Source: Talpa occidentalis (lineage: Eukaryota > Chordata > Mammalia > Eulipotyphla > Talpidae). Taken from it: a stretch of DNA of 64,000 nt. The notes below the pieces were generated by a model, which saw only the letters and a list, made by a program, of their open reading frames with translations, had not been told where the DNA came from and made no database searches. Positions 36,121 through 50,321 of the stretch are shown one piece after another. Within the stretch, counting starts at the first letter, position 1, and each line of letters opens with the position of its first letter. The stretch lies in assembly GCF_014898055.3 (NCBI RefSeq), contig NW_023604295.1, forward strand, positions 67,171,730-67,235,729, read 5' to 3'. The position numbers and the translations under genes were made by a program.

Positions 36121-39100
36121 AAATCCTCTTAATGCATTCTGGGTTTTCTATTATCTTTCCCCACACTTTTCAACCTGATCATGGGAAGAACTGAATGAAA
36201 CAATATCATTTTAAATTGTTTCTATGTTTTACTTTCATCAAAGACTTCTAGAATAAAGACCAGTATTTTACATTTATTCCAGAGAAATTTTCTTGAATGC
36301 GGGAGGGTCAACTAATAAAAGTAAATGCAGGGGAAAATGTATTTAGCAATGATTCACATATTGACTCATATGTTCAACTTCCCTATTTTTTAAGAATCAA
36401 AACCGAGTCAACCCATAACTTCTACCTCAAGCACGTTTCCTTTTTCTTTTTACTGCTAAACTCCTCAAAAGAGAAGTATCTATTTTCCTTAATCATCTAA
36501 CAAGTAATAGTTCTCAGTCATATGGCATCTATGTGACAGAGATGGAAATATTTTGAGATTTCATCAGCATTCTTGTTTCAAGTTCACTAATGTGCATCTC
36601 ATTTGGAATATAGAGGGTATTGTTTTGTTTTTTGCAGAATTCCATATTATCTGTTTCCTCTTAAATTAGCCTGAAGAGGGCAGCAAATAGTAATACAAAT
36701 CCCTGTTCTTTATGCCGCAACTGTTGATTATGACAAAAGCACCAAAGCTAGTTTACATTATTTAAAATCAACACAAAGATTCTTTGGCATCAGGAAGATT
36801 TTAATGGTTACTTTAGAAAATTAAAAACAAGTTCTGGGCTGGAATTTAATGAAAAATAATCAAACTCATTTTTTGGTAGTTCTTCCTTCCCCTGAAACTT
36901 CCAGAATCGTTCTACCAGATAATCAGGATCTGTTCTGAGCCTCCAGACACTGGGGATCCTACTTCTCCCATGGGCTCCCACATAAATTTGGTAGACAGAA
37001 TTGTATCACCTCCAATACAAGTAATTATTTTGTATATCATTTCTACATGTTTTCTTCTAAAGGTGGTGATAATTTATACAGAATAGCTGCTCTTGTTACA
37101 TGCCCATTATTCTTCACAGATCTATATATATTATTAAAAATTGATTATCTAAAATTAAGCTATTCATAAAAAATTTCATTGTAGGATAGTATTTTTAAAG
37201 TAAGCTTTAGTTGTCTAAAGATTGTAGAATGAAGTGATTTGCCATAACTTAAGTCAACAATCAAATAAATAATTACAGAACTCTACAAAATGTGGATAAG
37301 ACTTACCACCAGCAACAATGCAAAACAAATAAAGGGTTAAAACCTAATACCATAAATGACATGGAGTCAAAGCAAGAAACAGAAATTACCAGTACATTGT
37401 ATTATACTTTCTAATCTTGCTTTGCTTTCACCTGTCAGAAGAATTAATGGGAAAAGAGTATAAAATATCCTGAAAATCTTCACTAATGTTAGATCTAACT
37501 TGGAAATATACCTGTTGAGAAGTTAAGTAGGCAGTCTTGAGAAAAATGAGGAGCAACCTACAAAAATATTTCTCTAACTACATACTTGAGAATTGATCAC
37601 TGATAAGAAGGATCAATAGGTTTCATATCAATGATGGTCAATCCAAGAAACCATAATAAGAATCACAGAAAAGATCTCAGATGCCAGATCTCCAGCGAGG
37701 GTAATACTCTTCCTCCGTGGCAGCTCCAGCCCTGCTATGCCTGCAAGCTTAGCCTGCATCTGGCCACCTCTGACTGCTCATATGCTTGAAGCTGTTGGTT
37801 AAAGATAAGCAGCATTTCAAGGAAAATGATATATACTATTTTGAACTAGATGGTAATACTTGATGATAAATGTGATCAAGGTAAAATAAATGCTATGGAA
37901 ATTACAAAAGTATAGTAGAGTAAATGAAAGAAAAAGGAAGAGAGGGAGGAAAACCTATGGGTTATAATATGCACAAGTGTGAAGGTAAACATAATTCTAA
38001 CTACAGGCTTTGCAATAATGTAATAGCCCAAAACATAATCTAATGAAAGAAGAGCTAAAATTAAGATGATCAGAATTAAAAGGTTAAAGTAAAATTTCAG
38101 AGATAAGAAAACAACCTAAGAACTGATCCATTATTATAAATGTTATAAGTAAATCATAATATCAGAAACACCAGGGGGCAAATAAATAATAAAATGGAAT
38201 AAAGGCTTGAGATGATTGCTGTGAATACATAGAAAAAGAAAATTTAAAGCAATTTTACTTCTATTATTGGTAACATGTTGAACAAAGTACCTGATCTGAG
38301 CCTATTCCTGAAAACAACTAAAACTGCTGAGGAGAAATATTTTAAAAATCTTAAATGCATGCAAATGCTAGCAAAAATATTAGATATTACTTAGGCTAAA
38401 AAGAAGTTAAGGCAAAACCTCTGAAAGGCATGTAAAACACTGAAGTTAACTTTTTGCCTTAATGGATTTTGCTGATCTCAAATGATTTCAAGTTTTAATT
38501 TTCAGGTTTCAAGAATGGGAGATAAAGTCCATACCCCATTCACGTTAAAGATTATATATTAAGACAACACTTTTACATAAAAGAGGATCACCAAAGTATT
38601 CTATTTCTAATTTAAGAATGAAATGGAAATACACTCTGCCACCAATTTGGAACTGAAAAAAAAATGCCCCCTTTGAAACTTGAACATTTATTCATTGATT
38701 CAGAGAAGAGGTGGGAAGAATTTCTCCTGAGGATTCGAAACAACAATCTGATTTCCGTTCAAGTTTGTATCCTGAATTCACACCAGCTGGAATTATGAAA
38801 TACACATGTATATACACACACAAAACCCCCCTCAGGTCAATAATTTAAATTTATAAAACACAGGTAATGCCCACATATGCATAACAGAAGCAAACATAGT
38901 TCCTCCCAGAAAGGGATTCACCTTCATCCCTGACCTTAAGTCATTTCCACAGATCAAGTTCAAATTAAATGACAGCTCAAAATTAAGAGGAAAAAAAAAT
39001 CAACAAATACACAGGATCAGCACAGAAATGAGAACATTAGCATAAACCACATGAAGGCTCAAATGTTTCAGACACTGGAATTGTCAGAGAGAAAAAAACA

Positions 39101-40886
39101 AAATAAGTTTATTCAAAATGATTCAAAAAGAAAAAAAACATTATCAAAGAACAAATACATGTTTATAAAACCCAACACTTCTATAAGTGAAAAAAAATTA
39201 ATAGAAATTCAAGGCTCAGTGGATGGTTTTATACATATTGTATAAATTTTTTACCAAATTGGATAATTAAGGCCAAGAGATACAAAGAAGTAGAAAATAT
39301 GAAAAGACATGGAAAAGATTGGTCAGCATATATCTAATTGGAATTGTAAATGAAGAAGAAAAAGAGAGGGGGACAAAGAGGAGGAAAGAGAATAAACATA
39401 AGGTAGGGGCCATATTTGAAGACACTGATTTAGAACTTTTCAGAAAACAAGCATTGGATCCAGGAACTGTAAGAACCCCAAGGAAGATAACTTAGAAATC
39501 CAAATTTAAGATCCCATATAGCTAACTTGGAAATCATTTAAAGAACAGGAAAAAAGGAAGGAAAAGGAAAGGAAAAATACTTAAATAAATTAAAGAGAAA
39601 CTCATGCAACTCTTTTCCAGAATAAGAGCTATTATTATTGCTAATTGAGGTACCATTGCTTTACAACTCTGTACATGATTTAGAGATATAGGATCACATC
39701 CTGCAGATGTTATTACACCACCATCTGTTCAACTGTAGTCTTGCACCAAAAATAATCATGGCCCCTCCCCACTGTGCTTCCCCGCTCCCCCTCTTGTAGC
39801 CTATAGTCCACAGTGAGATTTCTAGGTTCTGTTATTGGCTTGGCTTTGTCTGGCTCTTTGTTTTGTTTTCCTATACTGAATAAAACTTTTTAGATGTCAA
39901 CTAAAAAGTTTCTGTTTTAGATGACACCTGTAAGAGCTTCTAAGACTAGTGTCAACCGGCTACATGAGTAGTTCTGTCTTCAAACAGGTAACATAGTATT
40001 TATTCCATGTTTCTGTGGAGTTGTGCTGGTGTCATAAAGTTACACTGAGCTGACTTAAACTGACAAAATACAGGATAAATTGGCTCTGAAGATTCAACAA
40101 AGAGAGTCACCGTGTGGCAGAAATGGTTAACCAAAAAGCTTATCAGGAAATAAACACCGGGGTCTTAATACAGTCAAGTTAGTTCTGTGGGGGCTAGTAG
40201 CTGATGCAAATGCAGAGGTCACAAGTAGTGAGGCTCCTGGGATTAACATGTTCTGAAAATCCAAGCCCATGTTCTTCGAATGGAATCAAACCCCAAAATA
40301 AAAGCAAGGGCAAAAGTGTTAGTCCTCAGTGTGTATTTGCCTAAGAAAAACAGATCTTGGTTCTAGATTCCATTTATAAGCTCAACAATCAAGTCACAGA
40401 AACTCTCCAAAGCAACATGATCTAAATTGTAGTTCTGTACACTAAATCCATTCTATAATCAAAAGGAGAAGGCAGGAGAGAGGGGAGAAGGAGAAACAAA
40501 GAACCAGATGAAATCAAACAAACTAACATCTCTCCAGGCAGTACATGCTCGAATATTTGGGACTAGTTGCAAATCACTTCCCCCCGCCACCAGCCCCCAA
40601 CCCTGCCAAAACCACTCACATTTTCCTTTTAACATAGTTTCCTTAACTAATAAAGAAGTATCTTTCTCTATGAAATTTGTACAAACATGTTATTTAACCA
40701 GCACTGTAATCTTTCCTTCTCATTCTCTTTAAGTGCTAGCATTTTTTCCACTTCCTCTCTATCAGGATTTATGCTGAAAGGACCGTTGGAAAAAAGCTGT
40801 TTTTCAAAATCTAATATATAATTCAAAGAGATTATACCTCAAACTGTATCTCAAAAAGTTGGAACTCAAAATAAAACATGGGCGGT
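36121..40886. other. gene-free stretch with old LINE-1 traces
   Basis: Bases 38500-39620 have the purine-rich texture of an old LINE-1 5' part on the plus strand (low confidence). Bases 39640-39890 look like an antisense LINE-1 3' UTR ('CTCTTGTAGCCTATAGTCCA', 'GGCTCTTTGTTTTGTTTTCC'). No exon was recognised. Confidence 0.4.
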
Positions 40887-41165
40887 GGGATCTCCCTGGT
40901 GGTGCAAGGGGTTAAGATGCAACCTATGAAGCTGTCCACAGCCACTGCAGCACAAGTTCGATCCCCAGCCAGCCAGGGAGCAGCCCACATGGCGCAGCAG
41001 ACCTCTCCTGACTCGCCTGCTGTTCCCCTCAGCAGTGTATTTCAGTCAGTCTACCTGTTCTGTTCCCCACTTTGTCTCTGGTGAATCGTCTCATCCCCCA
41101 CCCCTCTGATCTGTACCCCAGTTCTTGTATGCATAAATAAATAAATCTTCAAAAAGCAAACAAAC
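40887..41165 (+). mobile_element. tRNA-derived SINE, older subtype
   Basis: Complete copy, with tail ATAAATAAATAAATCTTC and a run of CAAA repeats. The flanks share AAAACATGGGCGG / AAAACATAGGGGGG, a decayed duplication. Confidence 0.9.
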
Positions 41166-41176
41166 AAACAAACAAA

Positions 41177-44100
41177 AAACATAGGGGGGTGAAGAAAATG
41201 TCCATCTTTCTTTTCCATTTGCACTTCGATGTTATTTAGTAGTAGTATTTCAGTACCTATTTTTCTTACTGAATTTTTTTTAATCCGGGAGACTAAAATG
41301 ATTTGTCTTTGTTCTAAATGGAGTTTTAAAAACGAGAATGTAAATTCTTTGAGTTAAGTGAGGTGAAAGACTAGAAGTGAAGTTATTGTAGGTTATATGG
41401 TCAAATAAAATGTCTTGTTTTACAACTTGTTTCCACAAACACTATGAAAAAACAACTGAACACTTAAAATCCTTATCTGTTGTATAATTTTAGTATTCTC
41501 ATAGTATTTTTATTAAATTATAGGATATTTAGTTTAATATTAAGTTAAAGTCAACACTCATTATTTGAAGAATATGGTTTATTTCACTGCTTGGGGCTAA
41601 GCAACATCAAATTCCAGCATACATTAATTTTTATTGCCTTCTCAACAGCAACAATTAAGTTGATTTTTATATTCCATAGACTACTAAAATTCATATTTGC
41701 ACATTTTCCATAGTTTGGGCAGTTGCTAATAAAACTGTTAAAATAAGGTTATTGGTTTTTTTCAATTTTTTTAAGTAAAGATAATAATTTATATATATAT
41801 ATATTGTCATCAATTGGAGGCTTTTGAGGAAGAAAACACATTTAAAGTTTGGGACTCAGGTTTAATAGTGTATATATACAATTCTTATTCAGATATTACT
41901 CAACAGAAAATACAAACGCAGGAAGTCAATTACCCAACCTGACACCTCTGGATATTATGCCTATGACATCCTAGGAGAAGAGGGAAAAAGAGAGAAGATT
42001 CCTTTACACATGCATGCATTTATAATTGGCGCTTTTATTTGGTATAAGTATGGCAATAGAATAGATATTATTTAAGCATTTAGGTTGATAGGAAGATAGA
42101 AAGGAAAATAAAACAACACAAAAAGTCATTGTTGAGCTCAGGTTTTATATTTTGAAATATCAGCATAAATCAAAATATGTTCAGCTTTTATTTTCTCTTT
42201 TGGGGAGTGTGTAATTACAACCCAAGTTTGTGGATGAAAGGGCCACCAAGAGAGACAAGCCCTTTGTAGACCCCGGGAGCTGAGGTGGGTCAGAGTTAGC
42301 ATGCCGTCTCAGGTGCTGCTTTGGAGTTAGACAGTTTAAAAGAGCTGCCATGTCTCTTTGGTCACCCTAATGTGCTTGTTCCATAATCAGATAGGATGTG
42401 GAGACCCAAGTACTTGATGCCTCTTTTTTTTCCTGCAGCTTTCAAAATTTTACAGAATAATTTCTAGAATTCCCCAGTAAGAAAGAAATGTTCCTTCAGA
42501 TTGAAGAACACATTGCATTTTCTACTTCACTGTAGAGATAGTTCCTCCTGCAAAATGCTATCTTCTTTTCATCTACTTACAAACTGTGGAACAAAAGGAG
42601 GCTGGGATCAGGGAAGGAATATGAAAAGGAGTAATTTCACATTAGGAGGACTAGAAACCAATAGCTTAACTTTAATATGACCAGGTGAATTTATTTATAT
42701 TTGCTTTAGAATAGCAATAAAATACCGTATTAGAAATAGGCAATCTAAAGCATTTTTATATAATGTACATATCATTAATAATTTATACTTACCAGTTAAT
42801 TGAAATTTATCATTATGCATAGATATTTTCATATAATCATTAATCTATGAATTTTATGTTTTTCCTTATCAGTAAGATATTCCCTAATCATTAAAAAAAT
42901 AAGGATTTGCATTTTACTTTTGCCAAATATATGTTACCTCTTAGTTTCCTTTTTGGTAATGATCCACTTGTATTTCTATTAAATTTGAGAATATAAAGCC
43001 AAATTGTTTTAACACTTTTTTTTGTTACTAAGATATGGACAAAGTTTACTAAGAGAGGAAGATTAGTATTCAAGTATTTGAGATAGGTATGGAAGGAATA
43101 TGAAGAATTAAAAAAAAAATCCTTCAAGTGATTTACATTACCATTGTTCATTGGTAGAAAAACCAAACATCCATAAAAAAATTAATGATACTAAACGCAA
43201 ATAAATTGTTGATGACAATATTGTATCTCGACAATATTGAAACTGAGTCTGAATTCAGTTTCAAGGAGGGGGTGGAATCTGATCTGTGCTGAAATATCAA
43301 GGAGGTGGAGGACCCTTCATGTGGGAGGGCAAAACAGCAGGAAGAGAAATAGAGACAAGCATGAGTGAGGCATACTGTGAGGAGAGGGACCAAATGGAAG
43401 GAAATAACATTTGTTCGGACTAGGGAAAAATGAGAAGCAAGATTTTCTAAAGATCGTTATATTTTGTTATTAATATTAAGACACTAAAAGCCAAGCAAGG
43501 GAGACTGGATACAATACAATAAGCAATAATAGTCATTATTGTGTAGTTTCTTTAAATATTAATATTCTTATATAAATTAATAGTAGTTCTCTTAAATTCC
43601 ATAGAGCCTAAAATCAGCCTCCAAGCTTGTTTTTGTCAACTGAGAATTCTCTTATCAAACGAAAGAAGTATCCTTTTTAGTATTTAAAGAATTAAAATCC
43701 TAATCCTAAAATCTGTCAATAGAAGAAATTGATGCTGTAATAATTGCTTGGAAAAATGATTGTAATAACATAGACGGATTGCAGCTTTCTAGAAATCTAA
43801 ACAAATTTTGGTGACTGCAGGTTTTTAATAATAGAGATGGGGGGTGGAGGGATAGAGGCAGGGAGGAGCCTGGGGTGTGCCCAGCAGGACTCCATTTCTA
43901 GTTCCATGGCTGGGGTTGCTGGAGCAAACTGCTAAAACATGGTTAGAGATGCTCAGGAGAGGCCAGAGCAGGAGGCCATTCACTGCTGGCTTCTCTTCAG
44001 ACTTGGAAAAATACAGTGTACCATGTGCAACACCAGGTTCTGTGTGAAGTGCTCTTTGACTCACACCAGGCCTACTAGGGAGAAGAATAATGCTAATTTT

Positions 44101-44860
44101 CATTTTGTAGCTCTTTAGTGTTTTTCAAGAGTATGTGCTTTATTTGGCTCTATCTTTTTAGTCCTTCAACTCTAATCTGAGGCAAGCAAGACAGATGGAG
44201 CTTACTCAGGGTCAATTTAATGATTAGCAAAATCAGGATTTCCACTTAGTCTTTTTTGATTTCAAATTAGAGTTTTCTACTCCTCTAAATTGCTGCTTCG
44301 TATGTGGTGAAAAGCTTTTATTCGTTGCCTTAACTAAATTTAAATAGTATGTTGATTGAGAATAGATTTAAACAGATTTTTTTTTTTTAATCTAAGCGCA
44401 ACAGCAATGTTGATGTGATTTTTGCTTCTGTTCAGTTTAGCATTAGGCACTTTTCAAGTGGTAACAAAGTGGTTTTCTCGTTTCTGAATGGAATTTTTGC
44501 CATTGAAATGACCAATTTCATTTTCATTTGCTGTGACTATGCTCCTAAAACATTTCATTAGTTAGCTAGGAACTTTCAGTCGTCTCTGGAGAAGCTCCAA
44601 ACTCCACCTTTATTAGTGTAACTGGAGAACCTTGAGGAAGACTGATTCTGGCACTCAACTCTGGCCTCAGACTCAGGACCTTTGGAATCTGCCTTTGTAA
44701 CATGCATCTCAGGAGATTTTTCTGCACAATGGTTTTAAAAGTCTGAAATTTTAATTATCCTTCCTGTTGAAGAAATATCATTTTCTTTTCTTCCTTTGAC
44801 CTCAAGTTCAATAGTGTGCTATGCTAAGATTTTTTTTTTTCCAGTTCAGCCCTTTTAAAC
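41177..44860. other. gene-free AT-rich stretch
   Basis: A short TA run is at about 41792-41806 and a poly-A run near 43110. I see no exon, RNA gene or assignable repeat. The GC-richer part at 42220-42400 was checked and not recognised. Confidence 0.35.
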
Positions 44861-44872
44861 GTCTGTAAAATG

Positions 44873-45149
44873 GGGCCTCCCTGGTGGCGCAGCGGTTGAT
44901 CGCTGGCTTGCGAAGCTGCCTGCAGCCTCTGCAGCGCCAGTTCGATCCCCGGCTGCTCCCCGGCCACCGGAGGAGGGTCCCACATGGCACACAGACCTTC
45001 CCTGCCGCCCGCTGCTCCCCCCAGCAATGTACCTCGGTCCCTCTGCCTGCTCTGCTCCCCGCTCTGGCTCTGGTGAATTCTCTCACTCTCCCGCGATTCT
45101 GACTGTACCCAGTGCTTGCATAAATAAATAAATCTTTAAAAAAAAAAAA
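44873..45149 (+). mobile_element. tRNA-derived SINE, young subtype, best-preserved copy
   Basis: Full-length, from GGGCCTCCCTGGTGGCGCAG to ATAAATAAATAAATCTTT plus a pure A-run. The duplication GTCTGTAAAATG is at 44861-44872 and 45150-45161. Box-A-like and box-B-like (AGTTCGATCCC) promoter parts are both present. It is a good reference copy for the young subtype. Confidence 0.96.
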
Positions 45150-45162
45150 GTCTGTAAAATGA

Positions 45163-45200
45163 AACACACACACTATATATATATATATACACACACACTA
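45163..45200. repeat. AC / TA compound microsatellite
   Basis: ACACACAC, then a TA run of about eight units, then ACACACAC, immediately after the young SINE. Confidence 0.85.
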
Positions 45201-45201
45201 G

Positions 45202-47830
45202 GGTAACAGATACACGCAAATCCTAACCAAATCAACTGATACAAAGAGGAAATGGTCAGTGTGTTTGTCAGGGGTAGAGGCAAATAAATTATTTTTTTAT
45301 TGCATGGGGGGGAGAATCCCAAGGGAGCAAATGCAGTATAATTATGTAATAACTAATAATGGTGTAACATATAAAATACAATGTAATGATATAATAAATA
45401 TAATTGGAGGAATGCATATTAATCATATAGTTTAGGAATATTAATGGCATTTAATAAAAATTTATTGGAGATCATAAGAAGGACACAGCAAGCTTTGCTG
45501 TGCCTACATAAACTAATAAAATCATTTTATTGCCTTTGTTGAGGTGGAAAATCTGGTAGAAACTGGACTTGTGACTAAACACAAGTTTCTTGGAAGATGG
45601 CTTTGACAAGATAATTGTTGCTATTGTTGATAAAGAGAATATATATTTTTGCTCAGCATTTTAATGATTTCCAGCCTAAGTAGGGACTACAAATTTTTGA
45701 AAATTTTTTATTGTTCCCAAGTTGATCTCAAATTCAATGAAGTTTTGTAAAGAGAAGATATTCTATATCAGTAATCGAACATATATTGTAATGTTGGAGA
45801 GTAATTCTCTCGACAATAATTTCCTCATTTTAAATAATGTGAGAAACTGTATTGATTTATAAGACCAAGAAATGCTCACAATGTCATAAGAAAAACTACT
45901 TTGTTCATGACAAAAATATTAACTTGCCTTTAGAAATATTTTCTGGCAAAATGAAGATGTGAATATAATCATTTTAGTTACTAGATGTATTTTCTGAAAC
46001 AAGTTAATGTGGACACGTTTTGAATTGAGCAGGATTATTTTTGAAGGAATTTAGAATATATTAAGCAAAGAACTTTCCAATTTCCTTTCTATTGCAATTC
46101 ACTAAAACTGATTCTCTGACTAAAAGTCAAAAAAGGTCTCGTATAAATTCATGAGGAATCTGCTTATTTCTTGGAGAAAAAGAAAGCATATCAGCGAGAA
46201 ACATAACTCCCTGACCTTCACGATACTTGGCACAGCAAATTAACATACTCCTGGTCAGTATCTAATGAATTTTCCATTTCTTTTCTACACAAAACTGTTG
46301 GATGTAGGGAGTCATGTTCAAGAGTCTGATGCTTTACCAACTGAGCTAGCCGGGCAACTAGGGGGTCATGTAGACGATCGAGCTTGAGAATGTGGGGATT
46401 ATTCTCTGCCAAGGGAATTTTAAAATTCGGATCTGACAACTGGCCCAAGCAAGAATTTGGAAATGGACCCCAAAGAAGTTTTTCTCCATTTGCACGCAAC
46501 AAACATGCTTATGCTCGAGCACACGTCTGGGGGAAGGGAGGCACTCAAGTTCACTAGAATAAAGAAAGGAAGACTAGAGATTCAAATGGAAACCGGCCTT
46601 CATAAGGATTGACCAACCCATCAACTGCTGGATCCTGGGTAAACTGTGCTCTGGGCTCGATACTGAGTCTATTATAAAACAACAATAATACAAAGAAACT
46701 AGCAAACAAACAGGCAAACAGGTCTGCAATCCATATTCTTAACACTAGTTTCACCATAAAGAACATTTCATAAGCAAAAGTGGATTTTTCAAACATGATT
46801 TGTACATAGCATGCCAAATGATGAGAGCATTTGACTGAATTTAGTATTAGTAGTTTGATTTCCTATCTTTCTTTGGTGTTTTATCCTGGGCTTTTATACA
46901 TCTTTAATTTGAAAATATTTTGAAGAAGCAGTGCAAAAACAAGCTTCCACTTACTTTTCTGGTATATTTAAAAATGTAGCAGGAAGTTAATCTTAGATAT
47001 CTAATATTTAATCACTTCTATTATATATATTTTTCTTCTTCTATCTTATTAGTTAAATATATACATTATTATAGTGTTACCTTTGTTATAGATATGAAAA
47101 TATATTTATTTCTTTAGAAATCCTCAACTTTCAGTAACTTGGAAAATTTTTATTGTAAGTTTAGTTCAATACATAAATCTACTATATTCAGGGAAGTGAA
47201 TCATGTTTTATGTAATCTGTTCTTTACGAATTCCAAAGAAAGAGTAATTTGTACATTATTAGGCCCCAGATACCTACGATTTAAACATAATGAGAAATCA
47301 CTCATTCTTGATGATTTATTGTATTATTGGTACCATGTGGTGGAAACACGGAGATGATGTGATAGTTTTTGTAATATGCTGCGGCCCCTTTGAATTAAAA
47401 AATGCTTCATACACACAGAAATAATGAACTTGATTCTAATTCTACCTTAAACTCTGAAGGCAAACTTTGACTTTTTCTTATAGATGATTTTCCTCGATTT
47501 GAGATTCAGTCCAACTCAGACCAGAGGGTAGTATGTATGTTAGGGTGAGCTTCCCTCTGCATGAGATTTATTCCTTTGGGTTGATGGGCTATGCTCTTAG
47601 TTTCTAATATAAATACATAAATTTCCATGGTAGGTGTAAATTAAGTAGCATGTCAATTTTAGCAAGGCCTGCAGATGACTAGAGAACAAAATTAAATTTT
47701 GGTGAGAAAGAGAGAAATAAACAGAACATGAAAAGGACTAAAACAGGCTTTGGATTGTCAGTACAGCTGGACCCTAGGAGATCAAGAAGAGAGAGGAGGC
47801 CAGGAGAATGGCAGGAGCCTCAGGTAAATC
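45202..47830. other. gene-free stretch around the tRNA-like relic
   Basis: AT-rich sequence without recognisable exons. Short frames here (for example 46218-46502 and 46554-46817 on the minus strand) show no conserved motif. Confidence 0.35.
46284..46355 (-). pseudogene. tRNA-Lys(CUU)-like relic lacking the T arm
   Basis: Read on the minus strand from 46355, GCCCGGCTAGCTCAGTTGG gives a normal acceptor start, D arm and box A, followed by an anticodon-loop-like GACTCTTGAAC with CTT. The rest does not form a T arm and has no box B, so it is a dead tRNA copy or the head of an old tRNA-Lys-derived SINE. Confidence 0.65.
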
Positions 47831-47845
47831 TCATCTGTTAATTTT

Positions 47846-47958
47846 TTTTTTTTTAAATTTTATTGTTATATTCCCCATACAATTGCAGCCCCCCCATTCT
47901 GACCCCAATCCCTCCCCTCCCGCCCCCGCCCCCCAAAAAAGTGTCTCTGGTTCATAGT
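47846..47958 (-). mobile_element. very short LINE-1-type retroposition
   Basis: A 113-bp insertion with a T-run on the left and a C-rich segment (47888-47935) that reads on the minus strand as a G-rich LINE-1 3' UTR piece. A perfect 15-bp duplication, TCATCTGTTAATTTT, lies at 47831-47845 and 47959-47973. It is extreme 5' truncation of a LINE-1 or of a transcript using its machinery. Confidence 0.85.
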
Positions 47959-48289
47959 TCATCTGTTAATTTTGCTTGTGCCAGACTCTTTGTGAGCTCT
48001 GACATGTCTTTATATGCTTAACATACCCACAAAGAAGTCATTCACCAATTTTAGATCCTTCTCTTGAGATCCTAATTTCAATAACAGGACAAGTTATCTC
48101 AGTTACTCATTTCTCCCCATCTTAATAACACATTTTCTAAATGCTATTGATTCTGTCTCTATACTGTCTCTCCTCTGTTTCTTCATTTTTCACCCCATTG
48201 TTATAGTCATGTCCAGGACTTCACCTTTTACTTGGATTATTGATCTGCTTTTTAAGAAGTCACTATCTCTGGTAACTCTGTTGCTCACA

Positions 48290-48306
48290 TCTCTCTCTCT
48301 CTCTCC

Positions 48307-48350
<44 letters not shown>
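48290..48350. repeat. CT then AC microsatellite
   Basis: A CT-rich run (48290-48309) followed by about 19 AC units (48311-48349). The frames read through it on both strands are artefacts of the repeat. Confidence 0.95.
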
Positions 48351-50207
48351 TTGAATTGTCCTTAACTTGTAATATTTCCACTAAAAAAAGCCATGAATGC
48401 CTACTCATTCACAGCAAGCAAATTGACTGCAAACTTCTTTGTCTGATTTTCAATGTCAGTCACAATAATGGCCAATTCCCTTTTAATATCTTCTTCTATT
48501 GTTCTGAATAGCTGCCAAATTCATTGCTATTTCATGAACATGCCCTACTAAACACTGGCAGGAAACAATCTGAATTCTTGATGTTGCACCACCTGGAGAA
48601 TGCTCTTCCACTTCCTTTGCTCAAATGCTGTTTATTTAATATCCATTTTAGATACATTCTTTATGAAATTTTCCTTAACTAGAGGTCATCAATTTTTTTT
48701 CCTTTGAGCCATCATAACTATGTAAGCAACTTTCATGCCAGAGTTCTATTTTTCTTTTCTATTGTAGTGTCCTTTATTGGTTGTTTGTTTTACCTTTAAG
48801 CTTGTAAATATGGGAAGGAAAGACACTTAATTCTTGTACTCTCTCTAATACATCTCAATGCCTTATATAAAATGAAGACTCTCTAAATATTTGTTAGATT
48901 GTGAGTAATGTGTCATAGACACAAAAAGTTAATGTAATATACTCTTAAGCATACTACCAGGGAAGAATATAATCATGCACCATGGAAGAATATTTCAGAC
49001 GATGATGGACTGTATTTAGGATGGTGGTCCCTATATACAACCTAGGGGTGCAGTAGGCCATACCATCGAGGTTTGGGTAAGTACACTCTGTGATGTTTGC
49101 AGAATAATGACATCACCTATAGCATATTTCTCAGGAGATATCCCTGTCATTAAGTGACACATAACTGTATTTAGAATGTACATAAAGGTGCAGCTTTACA
49201 AAAAAATACTGTTTTTCAAATGATCTTGATTGATGATAGGCTTTCCCAAATGTATATATGAAGAGAGAGAGATGAGTTTTTGCCTATTTATTTTTACCAA
49301 TTGGAAAACTAGAAAACACTTTGAACTCAACGGAAAGTTCTGAGAGTTCATATCACATTATCTCTAATTAAAAATAAATTAATATTTAAAGAAAGATACT
49401 AAGCTGCTGAAGTGCATTTAGTTAGTGATTAAGTTTAGTATTATTAAAGAAATAAAACATACTTTGTATTTTTAAAGAGACTTTCAGAACATAATTATTA
49501 TGGTGGATAATCTTGGGTACGTAGTGCCTAAAATTTGATTCCAAAATAAACATGGGGCAATAAGAACACTGGCTCCCTCCACAGCCTTATTTCTGGTGGA
49601 AGACTTTGATTTCAAATGTTGAAAATATTTTGGTAATTTACGCTATCAAAATAATATGTTAAATATGTGCAAATTTAGTATTAGAATTATTTTGCTGTGT
49701 ACAACTCACTTCACGAATACTTTTTACTATTTAAATACAAAGATATTATCAGTCTCTGATGTTTACATTTATTTCCTCTAGTCAAACAAAGTAAGAGCTG
49801 TTATCTCCTCATCCTCCCACCCCTTCTATACTTTTATACGGGGTAAGATGGAGAGGGGGCAAGAGTTCTTAGATAGGAGAAATGTGTACTTTGTGGTAAA
49901 GTGTATCTTTGCTATAAAATAATAGAAACATATACCAGAACAATGGGACTATTTAGAAATTATGAATGGAAGCATGTTGTTAATTGAAAACTGTTCTATA
50001 GTTGTTTTCAGACATAAACCTGGAAAATAATTTTAATAATAATAAATATAAATATATATCTTAGAAACATTGCATAGGCAAAACATAGTTTTATAAACAA
50101 TAAATGTTTTCCAGTTTTGTGTATTTTTAAAATGATGGTCAAAAGTAGTATGTTTAAATCAATAAATTCTATATCATGTTTCTATTAAATAGAAATTATT
50201 TTAGCAG
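48351..50207. other. gene-free stretch downstream of HTR1F
   Basis: AT-rich sequence that could include distal HTR1F 3' UTR, since the gene is transcribed toward it. No repeat family or exon was recognised. Confidence 0.35.
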
Positions 50208-50213
50208 TTTATT
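50208..50213 (-). terminator. candidate HTR1F polyadenylation signal
   Basis: The complement of these bases is AATAAA, about 110 bases downstream of the HTR1F stop codon. The region is AT-rich, so chance hexamers are common, and the true 3' UTR may be longer. Confidence 0.25.
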
Positions 50214-50321
50214 TCTTCCTAAAAGTTTAAATGTTGTATTACTTAGCATTAATTTAGTTATTTTACCTAAAATCTCCCCCCTTCTTCCACACACACTATC
50301 TTTTAAGTAAATTTCTTTAAA

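Noticed and set aside
46284..46355. A functional tRNA-Lys gene
   Set aside because: There is no T arm, no box B and no pairing acceptor 3' side.
48209..48511. Frame with long Thr-His run as a low-complexity protein
   Set aside because: The run is the AC microsatellite. There is no conservation signal on either side.
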